This document shows, piece after piece, positions 35,288 to 43,866 of a DNA stretch of 64,000 bases (position 1 is its first letter; every line of letters begins with the position of its first letter). Source of the DNA: Candidatus Kinetoplastibacterium oncopeltii TCC290E (GTDB taxonomy: Bacteria; Pseudomonadota; Gammaproteobacteria; Burkholderiales; Burkholderiaceae_B); contig NC_020299.1 of assembly GCF_000340865.1 (NCBI RefSeq), positions 310,001 to 374,000 of the forward strand. Direction: 5' to 3'. The position numbers and the translations under genes were made by a program. The notes beneath the pieces are model-generated. The model was not told the origin of the DNA and made no database searches. It saw only the letters and a program-made list of their open reading frames with translations.

Positions 35288-35770
35288 TTAATTAGTATTT
35301 CTTATAGCTGCTGATATTGCTATAACTGCTAATATTACAAATAAAGATAAGCTCCATACGAAATATTCGACACCAAATAAGAAAACAGGATCATCTGCAC
35401 ATGATGAATATACACTAAACAACCAAGGAATTGATGAATCAAATCCTGTGCTGTTAATTAATGTATCTGCTGGTGTTGTCATACATGATAAACTCTCAGA
35501 ATAAGATACCTTTTGCATATATGCAGCCCATACACCAAACACACTTAATGCTGATATTATTATAGCTATAATTCTAGACAATATATCACTTCTTACATAG
35601 TAGCCTAAGAATGAAACAATCCCTATTATAAAAAAAATAAAACGTTGTACAATACACCAAGAACATGGCTTCATATCAAATACATGTTGAGATATAAGAG
35701 CTGCGAATATCGAAGTGAAGCAAAGTATAGAAACCAAAATAAATAATTTATTACGATAAGTCTTTTGCAT
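35288..35770 (-). CDS. dsbB: Disulfide bond formation protein DsbB
   Basis: Inner-membrane quinone reductase that reoxidises DsbA. 160 residues with four membrane segments (about 8-27, 42-60, 66-84 and 136-155). The first periplasmic redox pair is CSWC in KPCSWCIVQR. The second pair is the Cys residues in LSCMTTP and SSCADDP. Retention implies that disulfide-bonded envelope proteins are still made. dsbA is not in the window. Confidence 0.95.
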   Translation of the reverse strand: MQKTYRNKLFILVSILCFTSIFAALISQHVFDMKPCSWCIVQRFIFFIIGIVSFLGYYVRSDILSRIIAIIISALSVFGVWAAYMQKVSYSESLSCMTTPADTLINSTGFDSSIPWLFSVYSSCADDPVFLFGVEYFVWSLSLFVILAVIAISAAIRNTN

Positions 35771-35827
35771 AATAGGCTCTATAAAATCTTAGTATAAGTA
35801 AAATTATCTTTTGTATATAATTTTGAA

Positions 35828-36511
35828 TTATAGAAAAGTTCTAACTAATTCATTTACACCAGCCCAACAAATTTGAACTCCAAGACAAAGCATAATAAAG
35901 GAAGAAAGCTTCATAAATACAGTAGTACCGCTTCGTCCCAATTTATTTAACATCTGCGCTGAAAATTTCATACATATATAAAGTATCGATGATAGTAAAA
36001 GTATAGCTAAAACAGACCCCGATAATTTCATGGTTATTGTATTAATACTATTAGTACTCTCGATTAGATAAATACCTACTGCTATAGCACCTGATATAGC
36101 TCCTGGCCCAAAAGCTACAGGAAATGTTAAAGGATAAAATGCTCGAGAATTTGCTTGCTCTAAACTCATTAATTCTTGTTTTTCATCTACAATAGATTTT
36201 CCTTCGTCTGAAGAAGTTATAAGGTTCCAGGCACTGAATATTATTAATGTTCCACCACCTAGCCTTACAATTGGTAAGGATATTCCAAATAAGGCTAATA
36301 TAGCATTTCCAATCAATAATGTAGCCACTAGCATAATAGCTACGTTACTAGCAACTTTTTTTGCTAACATTAACCTTGTATCCGGCGATGCATTTTCTGT
36401 CATGGAAAGAAATATTGGAGCAATTGCTGGTGGATTCAAAAAAGGAAGCAATGTTCCAAAAGTGAATAAAAAACTTTTTGTTAAGGGGGATAAGAATTCT
36501 GAAAGTAGCAT
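35828..36511 (-). CDS. MarC/YhgN-family membrane protein
   Basis: Integral membrane protein of the MarC family, 227 residues, about six membrane segments. FLNPPAIAPIFLSMTENAS near the N-terminus and YPLTFPVAFGPGAISGAIAVG in the middle are the two family signatures. The second half ends with a TTVFMKLSSFIMLCLGVQICWAGV segment, as in other members. The molecular function of the family is unclear. It is probably its own unit, between dsbB and map on the same strand, with 180 bp of empty AT-rich DNA towards map. Confidence 0.9.
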   Translation of the reverse strand: MLLSEFLSPLTKSFLFTFGTLLPFLNPPAIAPIFLSMTENASPDTRLMLAKKVASNVAIMLVATLLIGNAILALFGISLPIVRLGGGTLIIFSAWNLITSSDEGKSIVDEKQELMSLEQANSRAFYPLTFPVAFGPGAISGAIAVGIYLIESTNSINTITMKLSGSVLAILLLSSILYICMKFSAQMLNKLGRSGTTVFMKLSSFIMLCLGVQICWAGVNELVRTFL

Positions 36512-36691
36512 AATTTAAGTAAATTGAAAATTAAACGATTATTTTGTGTCATTAGACATACTGCTAATTACGAGTTAATTAAAATTCTAAAAAGAATATG
36601 TGGTAATAATTTCTCCTCGCTCTTAATAATTTTGCGCATTTAAAATTTAACTAAGTCAATTGACATGACAGATCGATTATAACAGATTTAT

Positions 36692-37504
36692 TTAAAATAT
36701 ATCTCGATTATCAATAAATGATGGTGGTTTTGGTGTTCCTGATGACAAAGTTAAAACTTCATATCCGGTATCAGTTACGCATATTGTATGCTCCCACTGT
36801 GCAGAAAGACTATGATCGCTTGTTACTATTGTCCATCCATCTGACAATTGTTTTATTCCTTTTTTTCCTGCATTTATCATTGGTTCTATTGTAATTAGCA
36901 TACCAGTTTTTAATAATTCTCCGGTATTAGGTTTCCCATAGTGAAGCACTTGTGGATCTTCATGAAAATTTTTTCCGATTCCATGACCACAAAATTCTCT
37001 TACTACGGAAAAACCTGCTTCTTCAGCATGTTTTTGTATGGCGTGCCCAACATCGCCTAATCTGGCATAATTTTTTACTTTCTGTATGCCTTTCCACATG
37101 CATTCATATGTTATTTCTGATAGTCTCAACGATTGTATTGATTGATCACCTACATAGTACATTCTGCTTGTATCACCATACCATCCGTCTTTTATGATAG
37201 TAACGTCTATATTCAAAGAGTCACCATTTTTTAAAATTCTATTGCCAGGAATTCCATGACATACTTGATGATTTACGGAAGTACATATTGATCCTGGGAA
37301 AGGCGAATGTCCTGGTGGAGCGTAACCGACAGTTGCTGATTTAACTTTCAGTTCATCTGTTAGATATTCAAGACATAATTTATCTAAATATCCTGTTGTA
37401 ACTCCTGGTTTTACATAATTTGTTATGAAATCTAATATCTTTGCAGCATCCTGGCAAGCAGATCTCATTTTATTTAGATCATTTTTATTTTTAATAATAC
37501 CCAT
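36692..37504 (-). CDS. map: Methionine aminopeptidase, type I
   Basis: Removes N-terminal Met from new proteins. 270 residues (E. coli 264). Metal and active-site regions are recognisable: NIDVTIIKDGWYGDTSRMYYVG (two Asp), EFCGHGIGKNFHEDPQVLHYG (His), MLITIEPMINAG (Glu) and WTIVTSDHSLSAQWEHTICV (Glu). It lies divergently from rpsB, the arrangement found in most Proteobacteria. Confidence 0.97.
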   Translation of the reverse strand: MGIIKNKNDLNKMRSACQDAAKILDFITNYVKPGVTTGYLDKLCLEYLTDELKVKSATVGYAPPGHSPFPGSICTSVNHQVCHGIPGNRILKNGDSLNIDVTIIKDGWYGDTSRMYYVGDQSIQSLRLSEITYECMWKGIQKVKNYARLGDVGHAIQKHAEEAGFSVVREFCGHGIGKNFHEDPQVLHYGKPNTGELLKTGMLITIEPMINAGKKGIKQLSDGWTIVTSDHSLSAQWEHTICVTDTGYEVLTLSSGTPKPPSFIDNRDIF

Positions 37505-37771
37505 TTTATATTTTTAAAAATTTTTCTTTTATAGAGAGTTAATATAATAATTTATGACAAATAATTATATGATGAAATTGATATTAAATCTCAATATTAT
37601 TGATTGCAATAATTATTTTGCTTTACTTATAAATAATTGCTATTTTTATAAAATAAATTAACTATTATTTTAATTCTTAAAGCCATAATTAACTAGTTTG
37701 TGTATAATTGTCAGCTGTAAATATTAAATGATATATAAAAATATAAATTCACAAATCGCACGATACGTTAT
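37505..37771. promoter_or_regulatory. Divergent map/rpsB promoter region
   Basis: Part of a 329-bp gap with no gene. It must contain the map promoter (minus) and the rpsB promoter (plus). A perfect TATAAT lies at 37703-37708 in plus orientation, about 125 bp ahead of the rpsB ATG, but no good -35 element stands at the right distance. Downstream is the candidate rpsB leader, listed separately. Confidence 0.4.
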
Positions 37772-37828
37772 CAGGGGTGTCTTGTTATTATAGATGCTTA
37801 CGTATTGTAAGAAATTAACCCTTGGAGG
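37772..37828 (+). promoter_or_regulatory. Candidate S2 autoregulatory leader of rpsB
   Basis: CAGGGG (37772-37777) can pair with CCCTTG (37819-37824, one G-U pair), enclosing a small perfect hairpin CTTAC-GTATT-GTAAG (37797-37811). The closing stem touches the GGAGG ribosome-binding site (37824-37828). A structured leader by which S2 represses rpsB-tsf is known in Gammaproteobacteria. Here the resemblance in layout is an inference. Confidence 0.5.
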
Positions 37829-37833
37829 TTTTT

Positions 37834-38574
37834 ATGTCTATGATGAGAGAAATGTTAGAGGCAGGTGTTCATTTTGGACATCAGACAAGATACTGGAATC
37901 CAAAAATGGCACAGTATATTTTTGGTCAAAGAAATAAGATACATATAATAAATCTTGAGAAAACAGTAGAGAATTATCTAGAAGCATTAAAATTCGTTAA
38001 GAAATCTTCATCTAGCAATAATAATATTTTATTTGTTGGCACAAAAAGAGCAGCTCGTGAATTTATTGCTAGTGAAGCTAGTAGATGTAATATGCCTTAT
38101 GTTGATTCTAGATGGCTTGGTGGAATGCTTACTAATTTTAAAACAGTAAAATCTTCTATTAAAAGATTGAAAGAAATGGAAAATATTGTTGCCAGTGGTC
38201 ATGCCGACAAAATGATAAAAAAAGAAGGATTGTTATTTCATAGAGAGCTAGACAAGCTAAATAAATCCATTGGCGGTATTAAAAATATGAATAACCTTCC
38301 AGATACAATATTTATTGTAGATGTTGGATATCATAAGATTGCTATATCAGAAGCTAGAGCTTTAGGAATAAAAGTGGTTGCGGTTGTTGATACTAATCAT
38401 TCTCCTGATGGGGTTGATTATGTTATTCCAGGTAATGATGATTCTGCAAAAGCAATATCTTTTTATTGTAAAGGAATAGCAGATGCAGTGTTGGAAGGTC
38501 GTAAAAAAAATTTAGATGACGTTGTTGATAGCATTAAAGAAAATACTGAAGACTTTGTCGAGATAGGTCTTTAA
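37834..38574 (+). CDS. rpsB: 30S ribosomal protein S2
   Basis: Small-subunit protein, 246 residues (E. coli 241). Typical segments: [55 protein letters not shown], and [26 protein letters not shown] at 37834 with GGAGG five bases upstream; an upstream TTG at 37822 is not needed. First gene of the rpsB-tsf-pyrH-frr-uppS-cdsA-dxr cluster. Confidence 0.98.
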   Translation: MSMMREMLEAGVHFGHQTRYWNPKMAQYIFGQRNKIHIINLEKTVENYLEALKFVKKSSSSNNNILFVGTKRAAREFIASEASRCNMPYVDSRWLGGMLTNFKTVKSSIKRLKEMENIVASGHADKMIKKEGLLFHRELDKLNKSIGGIKNMNNLPDTIFIVDVGYHKIAISEARALGIKVVAVVDTNHSPDGVDYVIPGNDDSAKAISFYCKGIADAVLEGRKKNLDDVVDSIKENTEDFVEIGL

Positions 38575-38619
38575 CATTTACTTTTTAGTTTTATTTTTGT
38601 TAGATATTTTAGGAATAGT

Positions 38620-39492
38620 ATGTCCAATATTAATGCTTCTCTTGTAAAAGAATTGAGAGAAAAGACTGATGCTCCTATGATGGAATGTAAAAAAGCGCTA
38701 GTCGAATCTGATGGTGATATAAAAAAAGCAGAAGGTCTTTTGAGAATAAAATTAGGTAACAAAGCTAATAAAGCAGCTTCTCGTGTAGTTGCTGAAGGCT
38801 TAATAGGTTTATATATTTCAGATGACTTGAAGTCAGGAGCTCTGATTGAGGTTAATTGCGAGACTGATTTTGTTGCTAAAAATAAAGAATTTATTTCTTT
38901 TGTAAACAAACTAGCAGAGATAGTAACAATTAATAACCCAGCTGATTTGTTAGGATTAAGTAATACAGTTTTTGATACTGATACTGTAGATGGTGTTAGA
39001 AGGTCTATGATTGGCAAGATTGGTGAAAACATTTCTATTCGTCGTTTTATCAGATTAGCTGCAAGTGGATCTTTATCGGGATATAGTCATAATGGTCGAA
39101 TAGGTGTATTAGTAGATCATTCTGGAAATGAAGATGTAGGAAAAGATGTCGCTATGCATATAGCAGCAGCTAAACCAAAATCTGTAGACGCTTCTGGTGT
39201 CAACATAGATGAAATTAATTCTGAGCGTTCAATAGCCCTAGAAAAAGCGAAAAAATCTGGTAAACCAAATGACATAATAGAGAAAATTGTTGATGGGTCT
39301 GTACAAAAATTTCTGAAAGAGGTTACATTAATGTCTCAGATGTTTGTCAAAGATGAGAAACAGACTGTGAAACAAATGCTTGATGGAAAATCTTCGTCGG
39401 TTGAAAGTTTTGTATTTTATGTTGTTGGAGACGGTATTGAAAAAAAAGAGATAGATTTTGCTGCAGAAGTCGCGGCGGTTAGTTCTATGTAG
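38620..39492 (+). CDS. tsf: Elongation factor Ts
   Basis: Nucleotide exchange factor for EF-Tu. 290 residues. It starts with a UBA-like domain ([27 protein letters not shown]), followed by the conserved EGLIGLYIS and [11 protein letters not shown]. The dimerisation domain has [10 protein letters not shown] and the C-terminus has the [14 protein letters not shown] segment. Normal length for beta-proteobacterial EF-Ts. 45 bp after rpsB. Confidence 0.98.
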   Translation: MSNINASLVKELREKTDAPMMECKKALVESDGDIKKAEGLLRIKLGNKANKAASRVVAEGLIGLYISDDLKSGALIEVNCETDFVAKNKEFISFVNKLAEIVTINNPADLLGLSNTVFDTDTVDGVRRSMIGKIGENISIRRFIRLAASGSLSGYSHNGRIGVLVDHSGNEDVGKDVAMHIAAAKPKSVDASGVNIDEINSERSIALEKAKKSGKPNDIIEKIVDGSVQKFLKEVTLMSQMFVKDEKQTVKQMLDGKSSSVESFVFYVVGDGIEKKEIDFAAEVAAVSSM

Positions 39493-39588
39493 TTTATCTG
39501 CCATAACGAAAGATTTTTATTAGCTTATTATTTTGGTTAGATTGTTGAGTTGTTTACTACTGGTATGTAAATCATCGGAATTTCAAGC

Positions 39589-40305
39589 ATGTACAATAAA
39601 CCATATAAAAGAGTTTTGTTGAAACTTTCTGGCGAGGCACTTATGGGTGATGATTCTTTTGGAATAAACAGATCAACCATTTTGTGTATCACGGAAGAGA
39701 TATTAAAGGTTATTGAGTTAGGTGTAGAATTAGCTATTGTTATAGGTGGAGGTAATATTTTCCGTGGCGTCGCCCCAGGAGCTCAAGGTATGGACCGTGC
39801 TACTGCTGATTACATGGGAATGATGGCTACTATCATGAATGCTCTTGCTTTACAGGACTCACTTAAACGTTTTGGTGTAGATGCTCGGGTACAGTCTGCT
39901 TTAAATATAGATCAAGTCGTAGAGCCTTATATAAGACCCAAGGCTCTACGGTACTTAGAAGAGGGGAAAGTAGTTATTTTTGCCGCAGGAACAGGAAATC
40001 CTTTTTTTACCACAGACACAGCAGCTGCATTACGTGGTGCGGAAATTGGTGCTGAAATTGTGTTAAAAGCTACTAAGGTTGATGGAATATATAGTGCTGA
40101 CCCAAAAAAAGATCCTACAGCTACTAGATATATGCGCATATGTTTTGATGAGGTTATTGTACGTAGAATTGAAGTCATGGATGCTACTGCTTTTGCATTA
40201 TGTCGTTACCAAAAATTACCAATAAATGTATTTTCTATATATAAATCTAGTGCCTTGAAACGTGTAGTGATAGGTGAAAATGAAGGCACATTAGTTCATC
40301 TTTAA
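39589..40305 (+). CDS. pyrH: Uridylate kinase
   Basis: Hexameric bacterial UMP kinase of the amino-acid-kinase fold. 238 residues (E. coli 241). Motifs: [45 protein letters not shown], and [19 protein letters not shown], followed by [13 protein letters not shown]. Its place between tsf and frr is conserved. Confidence 0.98.
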   Translation: MYNKPYKRVLLKLSGEALMGDDSFGINRSTILCITEEILKVIELGVELAIVIGGGNIFRGVAPGAQGMDRATADYMGMMATIMNALALQDSLKRFGVDARVQSALNIDQVVEPYIRPKALRYLEEGKVVIFAAGTGNPFFTTDTAAALRGAEIGAEIVLKATKVDGIYSADPKKDPTATRYMRICFDEVIVRRIEVMDATAFALCRYQKLPINVFSIYKSSALKRVVIGENEGTLVHL

Positions 40306-40319
40306 TGGGATAATTTTTT

Positions 40320-40880
40320 ATGAATATAGATGAAATTCGTCTTTCTATTGAAAGCAAAATGTCTAAATCTGTTGATGTATTAGTATCTAATTTAGCAAAA
40401 ATTCGCACAGGTCGTGCCCATGTTGGTATTCTTGATCATATTTCCGTAGATTATTATGGTTCTTCTACTTCAATAAACAAGATAGCTAATGTTAATCTAT
40501 TGGATGCTAGGAACATACAGGTTGTGCCTTATGAGAAGAAGATGATTAATGTAATAGATAAGGCTATAAGAGAATCTGATTTAGGACTTAATCCAATATC
40601 ATTTGGTGATAGTATTAAAGTTCCTATGCCTCCTTTAACTGAAGAGCGACGTAAAAATTTGGTTAAGGTTGTGAAATCTGAAGGCGAAGAAACAAAAGTA
40701 GCTGTACGCAATATTCGCCGAGAGGCTAACGATCTTCTAAAAAAAATGGTTAAAGATAAAGACATATCTGAAGATGATGAAAAAAGATCTCAGGAATCGA
40801 TACAAAAAATAACAGACCATAATATTGTATTAATAGGCCAGATAATCTCTAAAAAAGAGACTGAAATAATGGCAATTTGA
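40320..40880 (+). CDS. frr: Ribosome recycling factor
   Basis: Releases ribosomes from mRNA after termination together with EF-G. 186 residues, normal length. The family pattern is complete: LAKIRTGRAHVGILDHISVDYYG, PLTEERRKNLVKVVKSEGEETKVAVRNIRREAND (three-helix bundle), and a C-terminal helix KITDHNIVLIGQIISKKETEIM. 14 bp after pyrH. Confidence 0.98.
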   Translation: MNIDEIRLSIESKMSKSVDVLVSNLAKIRTGRAHVGILDHISVDYYGSSTSINKIANVNLLDARNIQVVPYEKKMINVIDKAIRESDLGLNPISFGDSIKVPMPPLTEERRKNLVKVVKSEGEETKVAVRNIRREANDLLKKMVKDKDISEDDEKRSQESIQKITDHNIVLIGQIISKKETEIMAI

Positions 40881-40951
40881 TAAGATATAATAATTTCTTT
40901 GAAATGCAATCTTGGACTTTATTGTTTATAATGGTCTGTCGTATATAAGTC

Positions 40952-41692
40952 ATGTTGATTAATAAACAGCTTCCGAAGCATGTTGCGATTGTTATGGATG
41001 GTAATGGTCGCTGGGCAAATAAGAGATTACTACCAAGATCTTCAGGTCATTTTAAGGGGGTAAGATCTGTTGGCCAAATTATAGATAGAGTTAGTCAATT
41101 AGATATTCGTTATCTTACTTTATTTGCATTTAGTTCAGAGAATTGGCGGAGGCCTGCTGATGAAATTGAATATCTAATGAATTTATTTATAAAAACTTTA
41201 GAAAATGAAGTAGATAGATTAGTAGATAAGGGTATAAATCTACGTATAATTGGTGACATTAATGGGTTTGGTAAATACCTTCAAGATCTAATAAAGAGCG
41301 TCATTTGTAAAACATCACATAATAATAATCTTTATCTTACAATAGCAGCAAACTATGGCGGAAGATGGGATATCTTACAGGCCGTAAAAAAAATGTTAAA
41401 AAAAGAGCCTGATATTTTAGATAATATAGATAATATAAATGAAGATATCATGTCACGCTATCTTTCTATGCCTTGGGCTCCGGAGCCAGATTTATTAATA
41501 CGAACTGGAGGAGAGAGGCGTATTTCTAATTTTCTAATATGGCAATTAGCATATACAGAATTATACTTTACTGATATTTGTTGGCCTGATTTTGGTTCTA
41601 ATGAATTGGAAGAAGCATTTCGCTGGTATCTCACAAGAGAGCGTAGATTTGGAAAAACAAGTGCTCAAATAGAAAAAGATTCAAGGCAATAA
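40952..41692 (+). CDS. uppS: Undecaprenyl diphosphate synthase (cis-prenyltransferase)
   Basis: Builds the C55 lipid carrier used for peptidoglycan. 246 residues. The active-site motif HVAIVMDGNGRWA carries the catalytic Asp. The second region is LTLFAFSSENWRRP, and the C-terminal signature PDLLIRTGGERRISNFLIWQ with YTELYFTDICWPDF is complete. Its retention suggests that a lipid carrier is still needed even though lipid A genes are broken. Confidence 0.97.
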   Translation: MLINKQLPKHVAIVMDGNGRWANKRLLPRSSGHFKGVRSVGQIIDRVSQLDIRYLTLFAFSSENWRRPADEIEYLMNLFIKTLENEVDRLVDKGINLRIIGDINGFGKYLQDLIKSVICKTSHNNNLYLTIAANYGGRWDILQAVKKMLKKEPDILDNIDNINEDIMSRYLSMPWAPEPDLLIRTGGERRISNFLIWQLAYTELYFTDICWPDFGSNELEEAFRWYLTRERRFGKTSAQIEKDSRQ

Positions 41693-41713
41693 TAAAACAA
41701 AGTGAGTTATTAA

Positions 41714-42562
41714 ATGCTGAAACATAGAGTTTTAACGGCGATAATGCTAGTATCGGTCTTTGCTTTGTCTTTGTTGTCAAGATATGAAGGAAGCTTCATA
41801 GTATTATTATCTGTAATTATATCATTTGTTTTATGGGAATGGCTTCTAATGTCCGTTCCTGCCTATGTTTCAAAAAAAAACTGCATGCTATTACCAATTT
41901 TATTATTTATGATTGCAACATTGTCATTGCCTTTTGTAAGTATAAATATCGTTTTTAAATACAGTAACATACTATATAAAGCAATATTAATTATTGATGT
42001 GATTTGGTTACTTTTATCTTTAATTTCTGTATCCTATGCTAGGGTATTCTCTAATGCAGAGCGTTTATTTATATCTATTTTCTCAATTTTCTTATGTTCT
42101 TCTGTTTGGTTTATTATAGTATTTTACTATATCAGTTACGGTTCCTGGTTTATAATCTCTATGTTGATTTTTATATGTGCAGTAGATATATCTGGATATT
42201 TTGTAGGAAAATCTATTGGAAAAAAGAAATTAGCATGTGAAATAAGTCCTAATAAAACTATTGCTGGAGCAGTATCAGGTATTTGTGCTTCCTTTATATG
42301 GTTTTATGTAAGCAGCTTCATTGAGGGCAGCTTTTCTAGTATTTTAATAGATAAATGGTCATTATTTTTAGCATTGCTATTTTCAATAATATTATCTTTT
42401 CTTGCCATATTTGGTGATTTGTTTGAGTCTTTACTAAAAAGAAATTCTGGTATTAAAGATTCAAGCAATCTTCTACCTGGCCATGGTGGTGTATATGATA
42501 GGTTTGATGCAATAATTTCAGTTGTTCCTACGGCGTTTTTATTATCAGAGGTATCATTTTGA
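41714..42562 (+). CDS. cdsA: Phosphatidate cytidylyltransferase
   Basis: Makes CDP-diacylglycerol, precursor of all major phospholipids. 282 residues, about seven membrane segments. The C-terminal family signature reads FGDLFESLLKRNSGIKDSSN followed by LLPGHGGVYDRFD. It also has the GKSIGKKKLACEISPNKTIAG region. Stop overlaps the dxr start by 4 bp. Confidence 0.96.
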   Translation: MLKHRVLTAIMLVSVFALSLLSRYEGSFIVLLSVIISFVLWEWLLMSVPAYVSKKNCMLLPILLFMIATLSLPFVSINIVFKYSNILYKAILIIDVIWLLLSLISVSYARVFSNAERLFISIFSIFLCSSVWFIIVFYYISYGSWFIISMLIFICAVDISGYFVGKSIGKKKLACEISPNKTIAGAVSGICASFIWFYVSSFIEGSFSSILIDKWSLFLALLFSIILSFLAIFGDLFESLLKRNSGIKDSSNLLPGHGGVYDRFDAIISVVPTAFLLSEVSF

Positions 42563-43758
42563 GTGTGTTTCGTCGCGTTTTTATTTTTGGATCTACTGGA
42601 TCAATTGGTAAAAAAGCCCTTGAAATTATTGACACGTTTCATGGGGATATTGAAGTTTTTGGCCTTAGTGCTTATAGCAGTATAGATTGTTTAGTTGCTC
42701 AAGCGATTAAATATAGAGTTAAGGTAGTTGTTGTTCCCAATCTTGAAGCTAAAGAACTTTTTCATAAAAAATGGACTAACAAAAATCTTATCCCTAAAAT
42801 ATTAATTGGTTCTGAATCCCTTGTGGATATGGCTTATGACAGCAGTTATGATACTGTTATTGCTGCAATTGTAGGTATAGCTGGTATGCCATCTGCTCTA
42901 GCTGCTGCTAAAGCAGGTAAGCGTATTTTGTTGGCAAATAAAGAAGTCTTAGTAGTAGCAGGAGACCTTTTTATGCAGTATGTTTTTACTTTCAAAGCAG
43001 AATTAATTCCTATAGATAGTGAGCACAATGCCATTTTTCAGTGTCTATGTGGAAATGAAAATGGCATTGATTTTAAAAAAATAGAAAATAGCATCAATCG
43101 TATACTGTTGACAGCTTCTGGTGGTCCATTTCGTGGATATAGCCTAGATAGTTTGCAGAATGTAACTCCAGAAAAGGCATGCTCGCATCCAAGATGGAAC
43201 ATGGGTCCTAAAATATCAGTAGATTCCTCAACTATGATAAATAAAGGATTTGAAGTTATTGAAACGCATTGGTTGTTTAATATTCCTACAAGAAAAATTG
43301 AAATATTAATACATCCACAAAGTGTAATACATTCTATGGTTGAGTACATTGATGGTTCAATCATAGCACAATTAAGTAAGCCAGATATGGGTATTCCTAT
43401 ATCTTATGCTTTGGGTTTTCCAATTAGAACAAAAAATAAAGTTGGTTTTGTAGATTTTACAGAGCTTAGAAAACTTGATTTTTACCAGCCTGATTTTATA
43501 AAATTTCCATGTTTATCATTAGCTTTTGATGCTTTAAAATTAGGACAAGCTCATTGTATTGTTTTAAATGCTGCTAATGAAGTTGCTGTAGATGCTTTTC
43601 TTAATGAAAATATAAGATATACAAGTATTTCAAGAATTATAGATGCTTCTATAAATTGGTATGAGCAAAAAATTCCTTATTCTTTAAATAATCTGGATGA
43701 TATATTGCATTTAGATAGGATTACTCGTGATTTTGCTCGTAAGATTTGTCATGTATGA
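42559..43758 (+). CDS. dxr: 1-deoxy-D-xylulose 5-phosphate reductoisomerase
   Basis: Second step of the MEP isoprenoid pathway, making MEP with NADPH. 399 residues (E. coli 398). NADPH site FIFGSTGSIGKKALEII at the N-terminus, LLANKEVLVVAG, PIDSEHNAIFQCL (metal and substrate), LTASGGPFRGY, and HPRWNMGPKISVDSSTMINKG. The start is taken as TTG at 42559, overlapping the cdsA stop. GTG at 42565 is an alternative. The rseP gene, usually next, is absent. Confidence 0.97.
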   Translation: MSVFRRVFIFGSTGSIGKKALEIIDTFHGDIEVFGLSAYSSIDCLVAQAIKYRVKVVVVPNLEAKELFHKKWTNKNLIPKILIGSESLVDMAYDSSYDTVIAAIVGIAGMPSALAAAKAGKRILLANKEVLVVAGDLFMQYVFTFKAELIPIDSEHNAIFQCLCGNENGIDFKKIENSINRILLTASGGPFRGYSLDSLQNVTPEKACSHPRWNMGPKISVDSSTMINKGFEVIETHWLFNIPTRKIEILIHPQSVIHSMVEYIDGSIIAQLSKPDMGIPISYALGFPIRTKNKVGFVDFTELRKLDFYQPDFIKFPCLSLAFDALKLGQAHCIVLNAANEVAVDAFLNENIRYTSISRIIDASINWYEQKIPYSLNNLDDILHLDRITRDFARKICHV

Positions 43759-43866
43759 TTAAATAATATAAAGTGTTGCACTGATATTACAGGAATTTTT
43801 TATTTGTTTTTGAGAAAATTTCTTTAGGATTATTAAACTCCTTTAACATATTAGGATCTGTTTACG

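Noticed and set aside
38571..39032. Open frame of 153 codons antisense to tsf
   Set aside because: Shadow of the real tsf gene, whose protein is unmistakable EF-Ts.
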